Assembly: GCA_903868295.1 (NCBI GenBank)
Contig: CAIPUQ010000062.1
Coordinates: forward strand, 1 to 18,911
Source of the DNA: an uncultured Roseiflexaceae bacterium
Lineage (GTDB): Bacteria > Chloroflexota > Chloroflexia > Chloroflexales > Roseiflexaceae
Reading direction: 5' to 3'
Length of the DNA stretch: 18,911 nt
Shown here: positions 1 to 6,740 of the stretch, piece after piece
How positions within the stretch are numbered: position 1 is the first letter of the stretch
How the letters are laid out: each line of letters starts with the position of its first letter
Position numbers and translations under genes: made by a program
The notes under the pieces: model-generated
Database searches by the model: none
Told to the model about the DNA's origin: nothing
Seen by the model: only the letters and a program-made list of their open reading frames with translations

Positions 1-1049
1 ATATCTGGCCGCAGGCGCAGTTCCGGATACCCGAATCCCGTACCGTCGTCCCGCGGGACGTCTGTTTGGAGATAATACAGAAAAGCCAATGAAAGCCGCT
101 TTGCTTCATCCGTTATAGATGCTGCGGCGTGTGGTGTTGCCCCAATTAATGTGCGTCTATGGTAGTCGTTACTGTTCCAATTGATAAGGGCGATGTCGTT
201 CTGGGGTGGGTTGCAGTTCTTCCCCTCACGAATGCGGCGATAGGACCAAAACGGTGGAAGTCCGGTTATACCCTCGTCAAAGACACGAAACGGCCGTGCG
301 ACGCCGTCTGACCCTGACAACGTCAACGTAAACGGTTGGTCAGCCCGTAATTGGCTGTATCCTTCTGGCTTTGCAATCACGTTTGACGTGTGTGGCACGT
401 ACTCGACAGCAAACGAGTAGGTAAACCCTTGCACTTCACCCGGATTTGATTCCTGTGGGGCCCAGTCTTCCTGCGTATCGGTGTACGATTCTGCGCCAGA
501 CACGGTGTCACAACCGGCCAGATCCAGCACGTCGCCCAGTTCACTTGCATCAATAAACAAGCGTGCGTTACAGGTGATCGTCTGATCAGCCGTACGACAC
601 AGCAAAGAATCAATACACGTTGCGGATGTAGCAACGGAGATGATGTGCGCGTTGCAGACGAGGACACACATACCCGTTTGGATCCACGGCGCAAACCATT
701 CGCACAAGACTTCGTGGGCTATGACGGGCAGAAAACACAGCCGACTGACCCAGCCATTCCCTGGGTTGTATGCGTTGGGTACATCGCCTGTGATACCATT
801 GAGTGATGCGCTTCGACGCCGGATTGCGTCACGCAGCGCTCCATAGCGTGCCGTGCCGGGGTGTTCTTCTATATACTCATGCTCGTCGAGTGCACTGACC
901 CCTTGGCTGGTCATCTGACCGCCAATCCAGCTCGTTGGTTCGAAAACGACAACACGGTACCCTTGCTCGAGCAGTGTCAGTGCTGCAGCGACACCACCCA
1001 TACCCGCACCATAGATACACACATCAGTCTCTAGCTGAGAGGTCCCCAT
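1..1049 (-). CDS. FAD-dependent oxidoreductase, N-terminal 349 residues (cut by window edge)
   Basis: The reverse strand is open from an ATG at 1049 to the window edge without a stop. The product starts with a Rossmann dinucleotide-binding motif, GAGMGG at residues 14-19, with an acidic residue ending the second strand (VVVFEP, E37). WIGGQMTSQGVSALDE follows at about 41-56, and DASELGDVLDLAG lies at about 167-179. This combination is typical of the FAD-dependent oxidoreductase family PF12831, whose members are usually about 500-650 residues, so the C-terminal part lies to the left of the window. Substrates of the family are mostly unknown. No signal peptide is visible, so it is probably cytoplasmic. 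The start is supported by an AAAGGA-like ribosome site 6-10 bases upstream, which lies inside the divergent gene. Its ATG overlaps the ATG of that gene by two bases. Confidence 0.85.
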   Translation of the reverse strand, partial: MGTSQLETDVCIYGAGMGGVAAALTLLEQGYRVVVFEPTSWIGGQMTSQGVSALDEHEYIEEHPGTARYGALRDAIRRRSASLNGITGDVPNAYNPGNGWVSRLCFLPVIAHEVLCEWFAPWIQTGMCVLVCNAHIISVATSATCIDSLLCRTADQTITCNARLFIDASELGDVLDLAGCDTVSGAESYTDTQEDWAPQESNPGEVQGFTYSFAVEYVPHTSNVIAKPEGYSQLRADQPFTLTLSGSDGVARPFRVFDEGITGLPPFWSYRRIREGKNCNPPQNDIALINWNSNDYHRRTLIGATPHAAASITDEAKRLSLAFLYYLQTDVPRDDGTGFGYPELRLRPD

Positions 1050-1827
1050 GACGATTCCTTTTCTGTGCACATTCGATGTGGTTAGTCCTGGTGGGGGCAA
1101 AGAGAGCCCACGTGATTGGGATCATTCAGGGATTGGGCTAGACCGATATGCATCGATGGTCTTGCGCTATGGATGCATTCCGACGATTTTTGTGACCGGT
1201 GAGACTGCCCGTGCCCATGCACCGCTGCTCGAAGAGCTGCTGGATCGCGGTGCCGAAATTGGCCTTCTCGTGGCCCCACACCAGAGTTTGAACAACAAAA
1301 AAAACGGTTACATGGGCGTGTTGTCACTGCAGCAGCAAGCCGATGCGGTTGCCAGCGCGTTGCAACGTTTTCAACAAGCTCTCGGCTTTCGCCCGACTGT
1401 CGTTCGGACAGGGTTGTACTCTGGTAATGCTGCGACGTATGTGGTTCTTGCACAGGCACAGTTCACACACATCGCCTCGCGCATGCCGGGTGCTGCACTC
1501 CCCGTCATTGGAACCGTGTGGACCCCAGATCCGACGATACGTACTCAGGACGGTATCATTGATGTTCCGGTCACCACAGAGCCAGAGGAGAAGCTGTTTA
1601 ACCGGTTTCCGTTGTATTTTGCTGCCGAGATAAGTACAGCCGAAACACATAAACGACTCATGCAGCGTGGCAAAAAGAATGGGATCGTGTGTCTCACCGG
1701 TGGGACGAATGCCGATTACTGGGATGCGACGGGTACGAGTCTCACTGCACTCGAAAACATCCTGATCGCAACCACGACTGACACCGAACTGACTCCCCTA
1801 CGCGTTTCTGCGGTCACGGGATCGTAA
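1048..1827 (+). CDS. Divergent NodB-fold (polysaccharide deacetylase-like) protein
   Basis: The 259-residue product has the layout of a NodB/polysaccharide deacetylase barrel. First strand is FLCTFD (D10); then YGCIPTIFVTGE (41-52), LLDRGAEIG (64-72) and PHQ (77-79); then FRPTVVRTGLYSGN (114-127) and GIIDVPVT (169-176). The canonical TFDDG is replaced by TFDVV, and the first His of the HxxxH metal site is replaced by Leu (LLVAPH). Only D10 and H78 of the usual metal ligands remain, so a classical zinc deacetylase activity is doubtful. No signal peptide is seen. The start has GAGAGG as ribosome site five bases upstream. It overlaps head to head with the FAD oxidoreductase and tail to tail (30 bases) with the CruF-like gene. 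It could be a distant enzyme of the fold or a non-catalytic partner. Confidence 0.72.
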   Translation: MTIPFLCTFDVVSPGGGKESPRDWDHSGIGLDRYASMVLRYGCIPTIFVTGETARAHAPLLEELLDRGAEIGLLVAPHQSLNNKKNGYMGVLSLQQQADAVASALQRFQQALGFRPTVVRTGLYSGNAATYVVLAQAQFTHIASRMPGAALPVIGTVWTPDPTIRTQDGIIDVPVTTEPEEKLFNRFPLYFAAEISTAETHKRLMQRGKKNGIVCLTGGTNADYWDATGTSLTALENILIATTTDTELTPLRVSAVTGS

Positions 1828-2601
1828 CTGCCACACCCACGCAATGACGCCCAGCATGACACACGAAAGCAGCGCGGCAAACACATGCCCTGCCACACCA
1901 TTCATCACCAGGAACATCACACACGACCCGCCAATAGCGAGCAACGGCAAGCGACTTGCCCCTTTTGCACTGGCATTCCGTAGGGGGGTATCAATCGAGA
2001 GCGAAAATAGAAAGCCAACCACAAACCACGCGACGAAATTCTGCACTGGTGCGCCGTAGTAAAATCCATCGGCATACCACACCCAGTACTCATGAATCAT
2101 CACTGCAACCGGCTCTATTTGAAAATCAAATACCGTAATCGCCGTCCCCGTGAGGATTGCTCGTTGCAACCGCGAGAGACGGATCGGCAATGCATCGACC
2201 ATCATCCACGAACCATACGTCGCCATGATCCACGCAAACAATATTGCCACCGGCACTATCCCTGCGAGTCGATACCCCAGAACTTCGGTGTAATCATACG
2301 ATCCAAACAGTACATCCGTCGTCGCACCGAAATACTCGACCAGACACGATCCAATCAAAACGATTAGACTCGGCAGCACTGACGCACGTCCGATGGCATG
2401 CCACAACCATGCAAGCAATGAAAGGCCTTGGACGGTCAGTAATAAGCCGCCAAACCAACGTGTCTCTGGAGTCACCAATCCAAAAGCAACGCTGATAAGT
2501 GAACCCGGGAACACCATGACATACAAAAGAAAAATCAAACGGGCCACCCGTTCAGGATGATTCCACACCCGTGTGTACCACAGATTATGTAGACTGGCCA
2601 T
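1798..2601 (-). CDS. cruF: CruF-like carotenoid hydratase (DUF422 membrane protein)
   Basis: The 267-residue product is very hydrophobic, with about six or seven membrane segments. It carries the signature of the Caroten_synth/DUF422 family (PF04240): EYFGATTDVLFGSYDY at about 89-104, LGYRLAGIVPVAILFAW at about 108-124, DFQIEP at about 159-164 and YYGAPVQNFVAW at about 181-192. Characterised members (CruF, and archaeal bisanhydrobacterioruberin hydratase) add water across the terminal psi-end double bond of acyclic carotenoids in the membrane. The ATG at 2601 is preferred over the in-frame GTG at 2607, because AGGAGGAGG ends about five bases before the ATG but abuts the GTG. The gene starts inside the 3' end of hyuB (17-base overlap), so translation is probably coupled. 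No other carotenoid gene is in the window, so a different substrate is possible. Confidence 0.78.
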   Translation of the reverse strand: MASLHNLWYTRVWNHPERVARLIFLLYVMVFPGSLISVAFGLVTPETRWFGGLLLTVQGLSLLAWLWHAIGRASVLPSLIVLIGSCLVEYFGATTDVLFGSYDYTEVLGYRLAGIVPVAILFAWIMATYGSWMMVDALPIRLSRLQRAILTGTAITVFDFQIEPVAVMIHEYWVWYADGFYYGAPVQNFVAWFVVGFLFSLSIDTPLRNASAKGASRLPLLAIGGSCVMFLVMNGVAGHVFAALLSCVMLGVIAWVWQLRSRDRRNA

Positions 2602-4141
2602 GCCCACCTCCTCCTGGTGTCTGAATCGTCAATACATCACCCGCCTGCATTTCAAATGACCCTTTGCTCGCGAGATGCACCACAGTACCAGCGTGATCGC
2701 ACGTATTTTCACCGGCTGCGCCTGGTTCTCCGCCAACGGTGCCGGCAGGGCGGATTTTGCGTCGTTCGGTCAACACGGTTACCGTCGCTGGGCGAAGAAA
2801 GAATATGCGTTTGGTCAAGCCCGCACCGCCGGTATGTGCACCACGACCGCCGGAAGAGCGGCGGATGGAAAGCTCTTGGACCCGCACGGGATACATGCGT
2901 TCAAAAGCCTCGACTGGTGAATTGCGTGTATTGGTCATGTGCGTCTGCACCGCATCCAACCCCGCTGCATCCGGACGCGCACCCATGCCACCGCCGAGTG
3001 TTTCGTAATAGGCGAACGGTGACCCATCTGCACGAATACCGCCCATGGTCCAATTATTCATCGTGCCGGCGGACTGCGCGGGTATTCGGTCTGGGATGAC
3101 AGTGCTTAATGCACGCAGCACCACGTCGACAACCCGTTGCGACGTTTCGACATTACCGCCAGCCACCGCAGCGGGGGGGAGCGGATGCAGAATGGAACCA
3201 AGCGGGATGACAAACGTTATCGGTTCGGATGTACCAGCGGTCATGGGGACATCATCAGTGGCGATGAGGCGCAATGCGTAGAGGACCGCAGACTCTGTCA
3301 CTGCTCGCGGCGCATTGAGCGGGCCAGCACATTGCGATGCAGTGCCGGTAAAGTCAACCACAATCCTATCTACAGTTATGGTGAGTGCGACATGGAGTGC
3401 AAGATGCTCCGCTGAGATGCCGTCATCGTCGAGATAATCCACCGCTACATAGCGACCAGGTGGGATGCTCGACAAGACGAGCTCCATCCGTCTGCGACTA
3501 TACGCAATCAATGCGTTGGCCTGTGAGCGAAAGCGCTCAACGCCGATACGCCCAAGCAGCGACAATAGTCGTTCGTCTGCAATCGTGTGGCAGGCACACT
3601 GTGCTGCAAGGTCACCCCGGCGCTCGTCTTGGGTGCGCGAGTTGCGTACAATCAACGAAAAAACCGCTTCGTTGCGGTGTCCGCGGTCTACTAACCGAAT
3701 AGGTGGAATGATTATGCCTTCTTGGAAGAGGGACCGACTCAACGGCATTGATCCAGGCGTCATGCCACCCACATCTGCATGGTGCGCACGGGTCGCAGAA
3801 TACGCCACAAGAACGCCCTCCCAAAAAATGGGTGCAACCGTCGTGAAATCGGGCAAATGCGTGCCGCCTGCAAACGGGTCGTTCAGAATGATGACATCGC
3901 CTTCGTTGAGCGGTGCACAATGGGTTATTGCTGCTTCCACAGATCGTGGCATCGCTCCCAGGTGGACCGGGATGTGGGCTGCTTGCGCAATCATGCGACC
4001 AGCGGCGTCAAATAACGCACACGAATAATCTCGCCGTTCCTGAATATTTGACGATAACGCACTGCGCTCTAGGGCAGCACCCATTTCTTCTGCGATAGCA
4101 GTGCACCGATGGCGAAAAACTTCAAGTTCACTTGCGTGCAT
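2585..4141 (-). CDS. hyuB: HyuB-type hydantoinase B / oxoprolinase subunit
   Basis: The 518-residue product matches the hydantoinase B/oxoprolinase family (PF02538) along its whole length. Landmarks are LERSALSSNIQERRDYSCALFD, NDPFAGGTHLPD, RAHHADVGGMTPGSMP, EGIIIPP, NSRTQDERRGDLAAQ, DFTGTASQCAGPLNAP, TMNNWTMGG, and the Gly-rich tail TPGGGGHG. Known HyuB proteins work with a separate ATP-binding HyuA subunit to hydrolyse hydantoins or 5-oxoproline, or in related complexes to carboxylate acetone or acetophenone. The protein is cytoplasmic. AGGGA lies five bases before the ATG, and a TATAAT box lies about 40 bases upstream. No hyuA is next to it: upstream is a divergent acetyltransferase and downstream is the overlapping CruF-like gene. 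The HyuA partner must be elsewhere or absent, so the substrate cannot be assigned. Confidence 0.9.
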   Translation of the reverse strand: MHASELEVFRHRCTAIAEEMGAALERSALSSNIQERRDYSCALFDAAGRMIAQAAHIPVHLGAMPRSVEAAITHCAPLNEGDVIILNDPFAGGTHLPDFTTVAPIFWEGVLVAYSATRAHHADVGGMTPGSMPLSRSLFQEGIIIPPIRLVDRGHRNEAVFSLIVRNSRTQDERRGDLAAQCACHTIADERLLSLLGRIGVERFRSQANALIAYSRRRMELVLSSIPPGRYVAVDYLDDDGISAEHLALHVALTITVDRIVVDFTGTASQCAGPLNAPRAVTESAVLYALRLIATDDVPMTAGTSEPITFVIPLGSILHPLPPAAVAGGNVETSQRVVDVVLRALSTVIPDRIPAQSAGTMNNWTMGGIRADGSPFAYYETLGGGMGARPDAAGLDAVQTHMTNTRNSPVEAFERMYPVRVQELSIRRSSGGRGAHTGGAGLTKRIFFLRPATVTVLTERRKIRPAGTVGGEPGAAGENTCDHAGTVVHLASKGSFEMQAGDVLTIQTPGGGGHGQST

Positions 4142-4169
4142 GTCATCCCTATGCAGAAGCAGAATACTC

Positions 4170-4182
4170 TGCTATGATTATA
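4170..4182. promoter_or_regulatory. Overlapping divergent -10 elements between hyuB and the GNAT gene
   Basis: On the + strand TGCTATGAT (4170-4178) is an extended -10 element pointing to the acetyltransferase. On the - strand ATTATA (4177-4182) reads as a perfect TATAAT pointing to hyuB. The two boxes share two bases. No good -35 box is seen for either. The hyuB leader would be about 30 bases. The acetyltransferase leader would be about 125 bases (4185-4309), and I recognise no RNA element or convincing small gene in it. This covers the 168-base gap between the two genes. Confidence 0.55.
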
Positions 4183-4309
4183 GAAGATTCGTGAGTGGCT
4201 ATGTGTATGAGCCCAACAGAGATGTTGGTTCCCGCACGTGACGGTGATGGTATCCGTTGTCGGCGGACGGGAGCGGCCTGCATAGTCAACTCTAGTGAAA
4301 GGCTCGTGT

Positions 4310-5302
4310 ATGAGTACCACGACCACGCCACCTCTGCAGATTGTGCAAGGGGCGATCGCAGCACAGGCACACGCCCGTATGGTTGCTGCTTTTCCTGCAA
4401 CATTTCGTTGCGACTATGAATACCCCACCCCCTTTGAAATTCTTCATTTTGATACTGATCTGCGTGATGCAGGTGTACCCATTCGACGGTGGATTCTTGG
4501 CGATGCCACGGAACCACTGGCTACTGCTTTTTGTTTTCGCGCAACGTGGAACACACCCCGTCATACGTTTTGGGGGAATGTACGCGTTCGGCCCGATGCA
4601 ACTGGTCAGGGATACGGACAGACACTCGTGCATGCCATTGAGCAATGGGCTGCCACAGCTGGTGCTCAAGCAGTGCGCCTGATGGCACATCCTGAACCAC
4701 GCCATCGGACGTTTCTCAGTCATGCCGGCTACCGCCACATCGCTACTGAGCAAATCTATCGCGTTGCATTGGATAACATCACCATTCCGCAACGCCCCAC
4801 TGCTGCAGATATCACCATCATGACACTCGCCGATTACATGGTGAGAGAACATGATGCGATTGAGCATGCTTGCATGCTCCATGCAGCAATTTCCCTTGAT
4901 GTTCCTATGCCGGATGAACCAGTCGTCACGCTCAGCAAATTTCGACGTCTGCTCGGCGAAGAAGTCGATCCGACCTGCTTCCTCATCGCATTTAGTGGTG
5001 ACATGTTGGTAGGTGAATCGATTTTGATGGAATCCGATACGGAACCCGGTGTGATGTGGCAACATGCCACCGGTGTGTTACCGGCATTCCGTGGGCTTGG
5101 TATTGCAACATCACTGAAACGTGCTGCTATTAAACTCGCCCAATCCCGCCATACCCGCATTCTCAAAACATGGATGGAAACGACCAACGCAGCAATTGTC
5201 CGAATCAATCACGAATTCGGGTTCGAAGAAGTCCTCGATGATGGTGCGACCATACATGTGTATGAGCGCCTCCTCAAACATGCCGTGGGGAATCGCTACT
5301 AA
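4310..5302 (+). CDS. Tandem-domain GNAT acetyltransferase
   Basis: The 330-residue protein contains two GCN5-related N-acetyltransferase folds. The N-terminal one has an acetyl-CoA loop VRVRPDATGQGYG at 91-103 and ends with LSHAGY. The C-terminal one has VLPAFRGLGIATSLK at 256-270, then TTNAAIVRINHEFGF at 291-305, the usual motif B with Asn residues and GF. Both acetyl-CoA loops look intact, which is not always so in fused GNATs. The acceptor substrate is unknown; members of the family acetylate small-molecule amines, peptides or proteins. An in-frame GTG lies 15 bases upstream, but the ATG at 4310 has GAAAGG at a good distance and is preferred. The gene is monocistronic: divergent to hyuB, and converging with a 29-base overlap on the DUF2227 gene. 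A hairpin terminator follows at 5318-5355. Confidence 0.85.
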   Translation: MSTTTTPPLQIVQGAIAAQAHARMVAAFPATFRCDYEYPTPFEILHFDTDLRDAGVPIRRWILGDATEPLATAFCFRATWNTPRHTFWGNVRVRPDATGQGYGQTLVHAIEQWAATAGAQAVRLMAHPEPRHRTFLSHAGYRHIATEQIYRVALDNITIPQRPTAADITIMTLADYMVREHDAIEHACMLHAAISLDVPMPDEPVVTLSKFRRLLGEEVDPTCFLIAFSGDMLVGESILMESDTEPGVMWQHATGVLPAFRGLGIATSLKRAAIKLAQSRHTRILKTWMETTNAAIVRINHEFGFEEVLDDGATIHVYERLLKHAVGNRY

Positions 5303-5915
5303 ACGGGTCAAATAACCAGCGCGATGACACCGATACTGGTGTTGTCGCGCTTTTTGGCGTACCACGGCGTGGCGGTACAAACACTAACCGCATGAGTTTC
5401 GCGCCACCACTGACCAGCCAATCCGCGATGGAATGCACAGCAGCACCACTCACAAAGCCCGTAGCGATAGTCACACATTCAACCGGATGTGCGCCAACAA
5501 ACGCAAGCACCAGGCGCGTGACTGACTGCTGGAGGTTCGGTACGGCTAGGCCGAAATACGCTGCAATCGTCTCGACCACATACAGCACCAGCAAACACAT
5601 CCAAAAGAAATATCCGAGGCGCAGGAGCGGAGGCAGAACAAGCCCGTGACTCCAAAAATGGCGGTGTGGGATAACCATCTGATATGGCACCCACAATACA
5701 TAGAAAATCCCCCATCGTTTGTGGATGTGCGTGTCCATATCAAGATCGGGCGAAAACAAAATCCCCGACACATTGTGTGACACAAAGACCAGTGCCGCAG
5801 CGATGGTCGCCCACTCGCTTGCCTCGGGTATGCTCGAGAGGATCGAATATGTAACGGGAGTAATGACAACACTACTCGCGACTGTCAAAAAATCATGTAC
5901 CGCACGATTTGGCAT
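5274..5915 (-). CDS. DUF2227 family membrane protein with putative metal site
   Basis: The 213-residue product resembles DUF2227 (PF09988), uncharacterised integral membrane proteins with predicted metal-binding residues. The N-terminal HDFLT (7-11) is followed by FSPDLDMDTHIHKRWG (54-69), VPYQ (76-79) and PHRHFWSHG (83-91). Conserved His and Asp residues thus cluster in the first half. Three or four hydrophobic segments follow (about 13-50, 93-120, 130-170). The topology recalls membrane hydrolases of the YdjM/LexA-regulated group, but no activity is established. The gene lies eight bases behind a TetR gene with AGAGG as ribosome site, so they form one transcription unit. Its last 29 bases overlap the tail of the convergent acetyltransferase gene, and its C-terminal coding region carries that gene's terminator. 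Confidence 0.75.
   Translation of the reverse strand: MPNRAVHDFLTVASSVVITPVTYSILSSIPEASEWATIAAALVFVSHNVSGILFSPDLDMDTHIHKRWGIFYVLWVPYQMVIPHRHFWSHGLVLPPLLRLGYFFWMCLLVLYVVETIAAYFGLAVPNLQQSVTRLVLAFVGAHPVECVTIATGFVSGAAVHSIADWLVSGGAKLMRLVFVPPRRGTPKSATTPVSVSSRWLFDPFSSDSPRHV
5318..5355 (+). terminator. Rho-independent terminator of the GNAT gene, inside the DUF2227 coding sequence
   Basis: AGCGCGATGACACC (5318-5331) can pair with GGTGTTGTCGCGCT (5338-5351) to give a 14-bp stem with two G-U wobbles and a six-base loop. T's at 5351-5355 follow it. It starts 16 bases after the stop codon of the acetyltransferase. The U-tract works only for rightward transcription, so leftward DUF2227 transcription should pass through. 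Confidence 0.8.
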
Positions 5916-5923
5916 CTCGACCT

Positions 5924-6589
5924 CTAGCGCTCGGCAGTGCGTGAACGTAAACCGCCGTCCAAAACGGTGATGAGCTGATCAAAAAACACAACGATTTGGG
6001 TTGCCGATTCCCGGACAGAATCTTCTGTACCGTGGTCGTCTGATGCAACACTCCGGTGTATGTAGGGAATCATGCGCTCGAGCAACGACTCGAGGATGAA
6101 TACCGTGACGTTCTTGTCGATGTCCGGACGTAGTGATCTGGATTCGACAGCACTCGAAACAATCTCTTCAACGAATGTTCGCTGAATGTGGTTTGCTAAC
6201 GCATGAACCGTCGCTGCTGCGGGACCAGTATCCGTCTGACTGCGTTGGATGAGTGCTGTTTCGATTGGGAAGTCGAGTCCGACACTGACTGATTCTGCAA
6301 AGTAGCGCCGCAACAACACGAACATGTCTGCGTCACGATACAACGTGAGCGGGATGCGGGTCCGAAGCGCGTACAATACCCGTTCATGTGCAAGTCGTAC
6401 CACCGTCACATACAAGTCTTCTTTGTCTGTAAAGTACTGGTAGATGCTGCCCTTTGCGATGTGCAATCTGCGTACCATTGAGGTCACAGAGGCTTGACTA
6501 AATGGGTACTGCGCAAACTCATTTAACGCTTCGTACTCGATCTGCTCGCGCTTGGCAGGATCGAGGTTCCACCAGGTTTGTTTGGGCAT
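5924..6589 (-). CDS. TetR/AcrR family transcriptional regulator
   Basis: The 221-residue protein begins with a TetR_N domain. Helix 1 is KREQIEYEALNEFAQY (about 13-28), and the helix-turn-helix is SVTSMVRRLHIAKGSIYQYFTDKEDLY (about 34-60), with the family hallmark G-SIYQYF-KE-L. The rest (about 65-221) is a divergent all-helical ligand domain. Such proteins usually repress a neighbouring transporter or enzyme and are released by a small ligand. Here the likely targets are its own operon (with DUF2227) and the divergent MFS gene 151 bases away. The ribosome site GGGGAG sits in the loop of a small inverted repeat (TGACT/AGTCA) just before the ATG. The ligand cannot be guessed. Confidence 0.9.
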   Translation of the reverse strand: MPKQTWWNLDPAKREQIEYEALNEFAQYPFSQASVTSMVRRLHIAKGSIYQYFTDKEDLYVTVVRLAHERVLYALRTRIPLTLYRDADMFVLLRRYFAESVSVGLDFPIETALIQRSQTDTGPAAATVHALANHIQRTFVEEIVSSAVESRSLRPDIDKNVTVFILESLLERMIPYIHRSVASDDHGTEDSVRESATQIVVFFDQLITVLDGGLRSRTAER

Positions 6590-6617
6590 GTGACTCCCCA
6601 GTCATGAGCATGTGCGT

Positions 6618-6646
6618 AGTGTACGCTGACTCTGCGCGGGCGTCAA
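6618..6646 (-). promoter_or_regulatory. Sigma70-type promoter of the tetR operon
   Basis: Read on the - strand, TTGACG (6641-6646) and TACACT (6618-6623) are separated by exactly 17 bases. The expected start is near 6611, giving a leader of about 20 bases. This is one of the two best -35/-10 pairs in the window. Confidence 0.65.
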
Positions 6647-6726
6647 CGACGTGGGAGTCTCGATACGCAGAACGACAACAGCGACGCGTAGGAGAAATAC
6701 GGTAAGATAAGAGCGAATACGTACAC
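6619..6726. promoter_or_regulatory. Candidate TetR operator half-sites in the divergent region
   Basis: GTGTACG at 6619-6625, overlapping the tetR -10 box, recurs inverted as CGTACAC at 6720-6726, about 15 bases before the MFS start codon. The second copy is part of a TACGTA palindrome. A repressor dimer at each place could control both directions. The repeats are only seven bases long, so chance is a real alternative. TAAGAT at 6703-6708 is a possible -10 for the MFS gene without a clear -35. Confidence 0.25.
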
Positions 6727-6740
6727 AGAATGGCGTCTGC

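Noticed and set aside
4185..4309. Possible riboswitch or small gene in the 125-base leader of the GNAT gene
   Set aside because: No conserved RNA pattern that I recognise. The open frame here simply continues out of frame into the acetyltransferase gene.
4292..5065. 257-residue open frame on the - strand opposite the GNAT gene
   Set aside because: No recognisable fold and unusual composition. The + strand has two intact acetyl-CoA motifs over the same bases.
6592..6659. GACTCCC/GGGAGTC inverted repeat in the tetR-MFS gap
   Set aside because: Seven-base arms with a 54-base loop; no independent support as operator or RNA structure.
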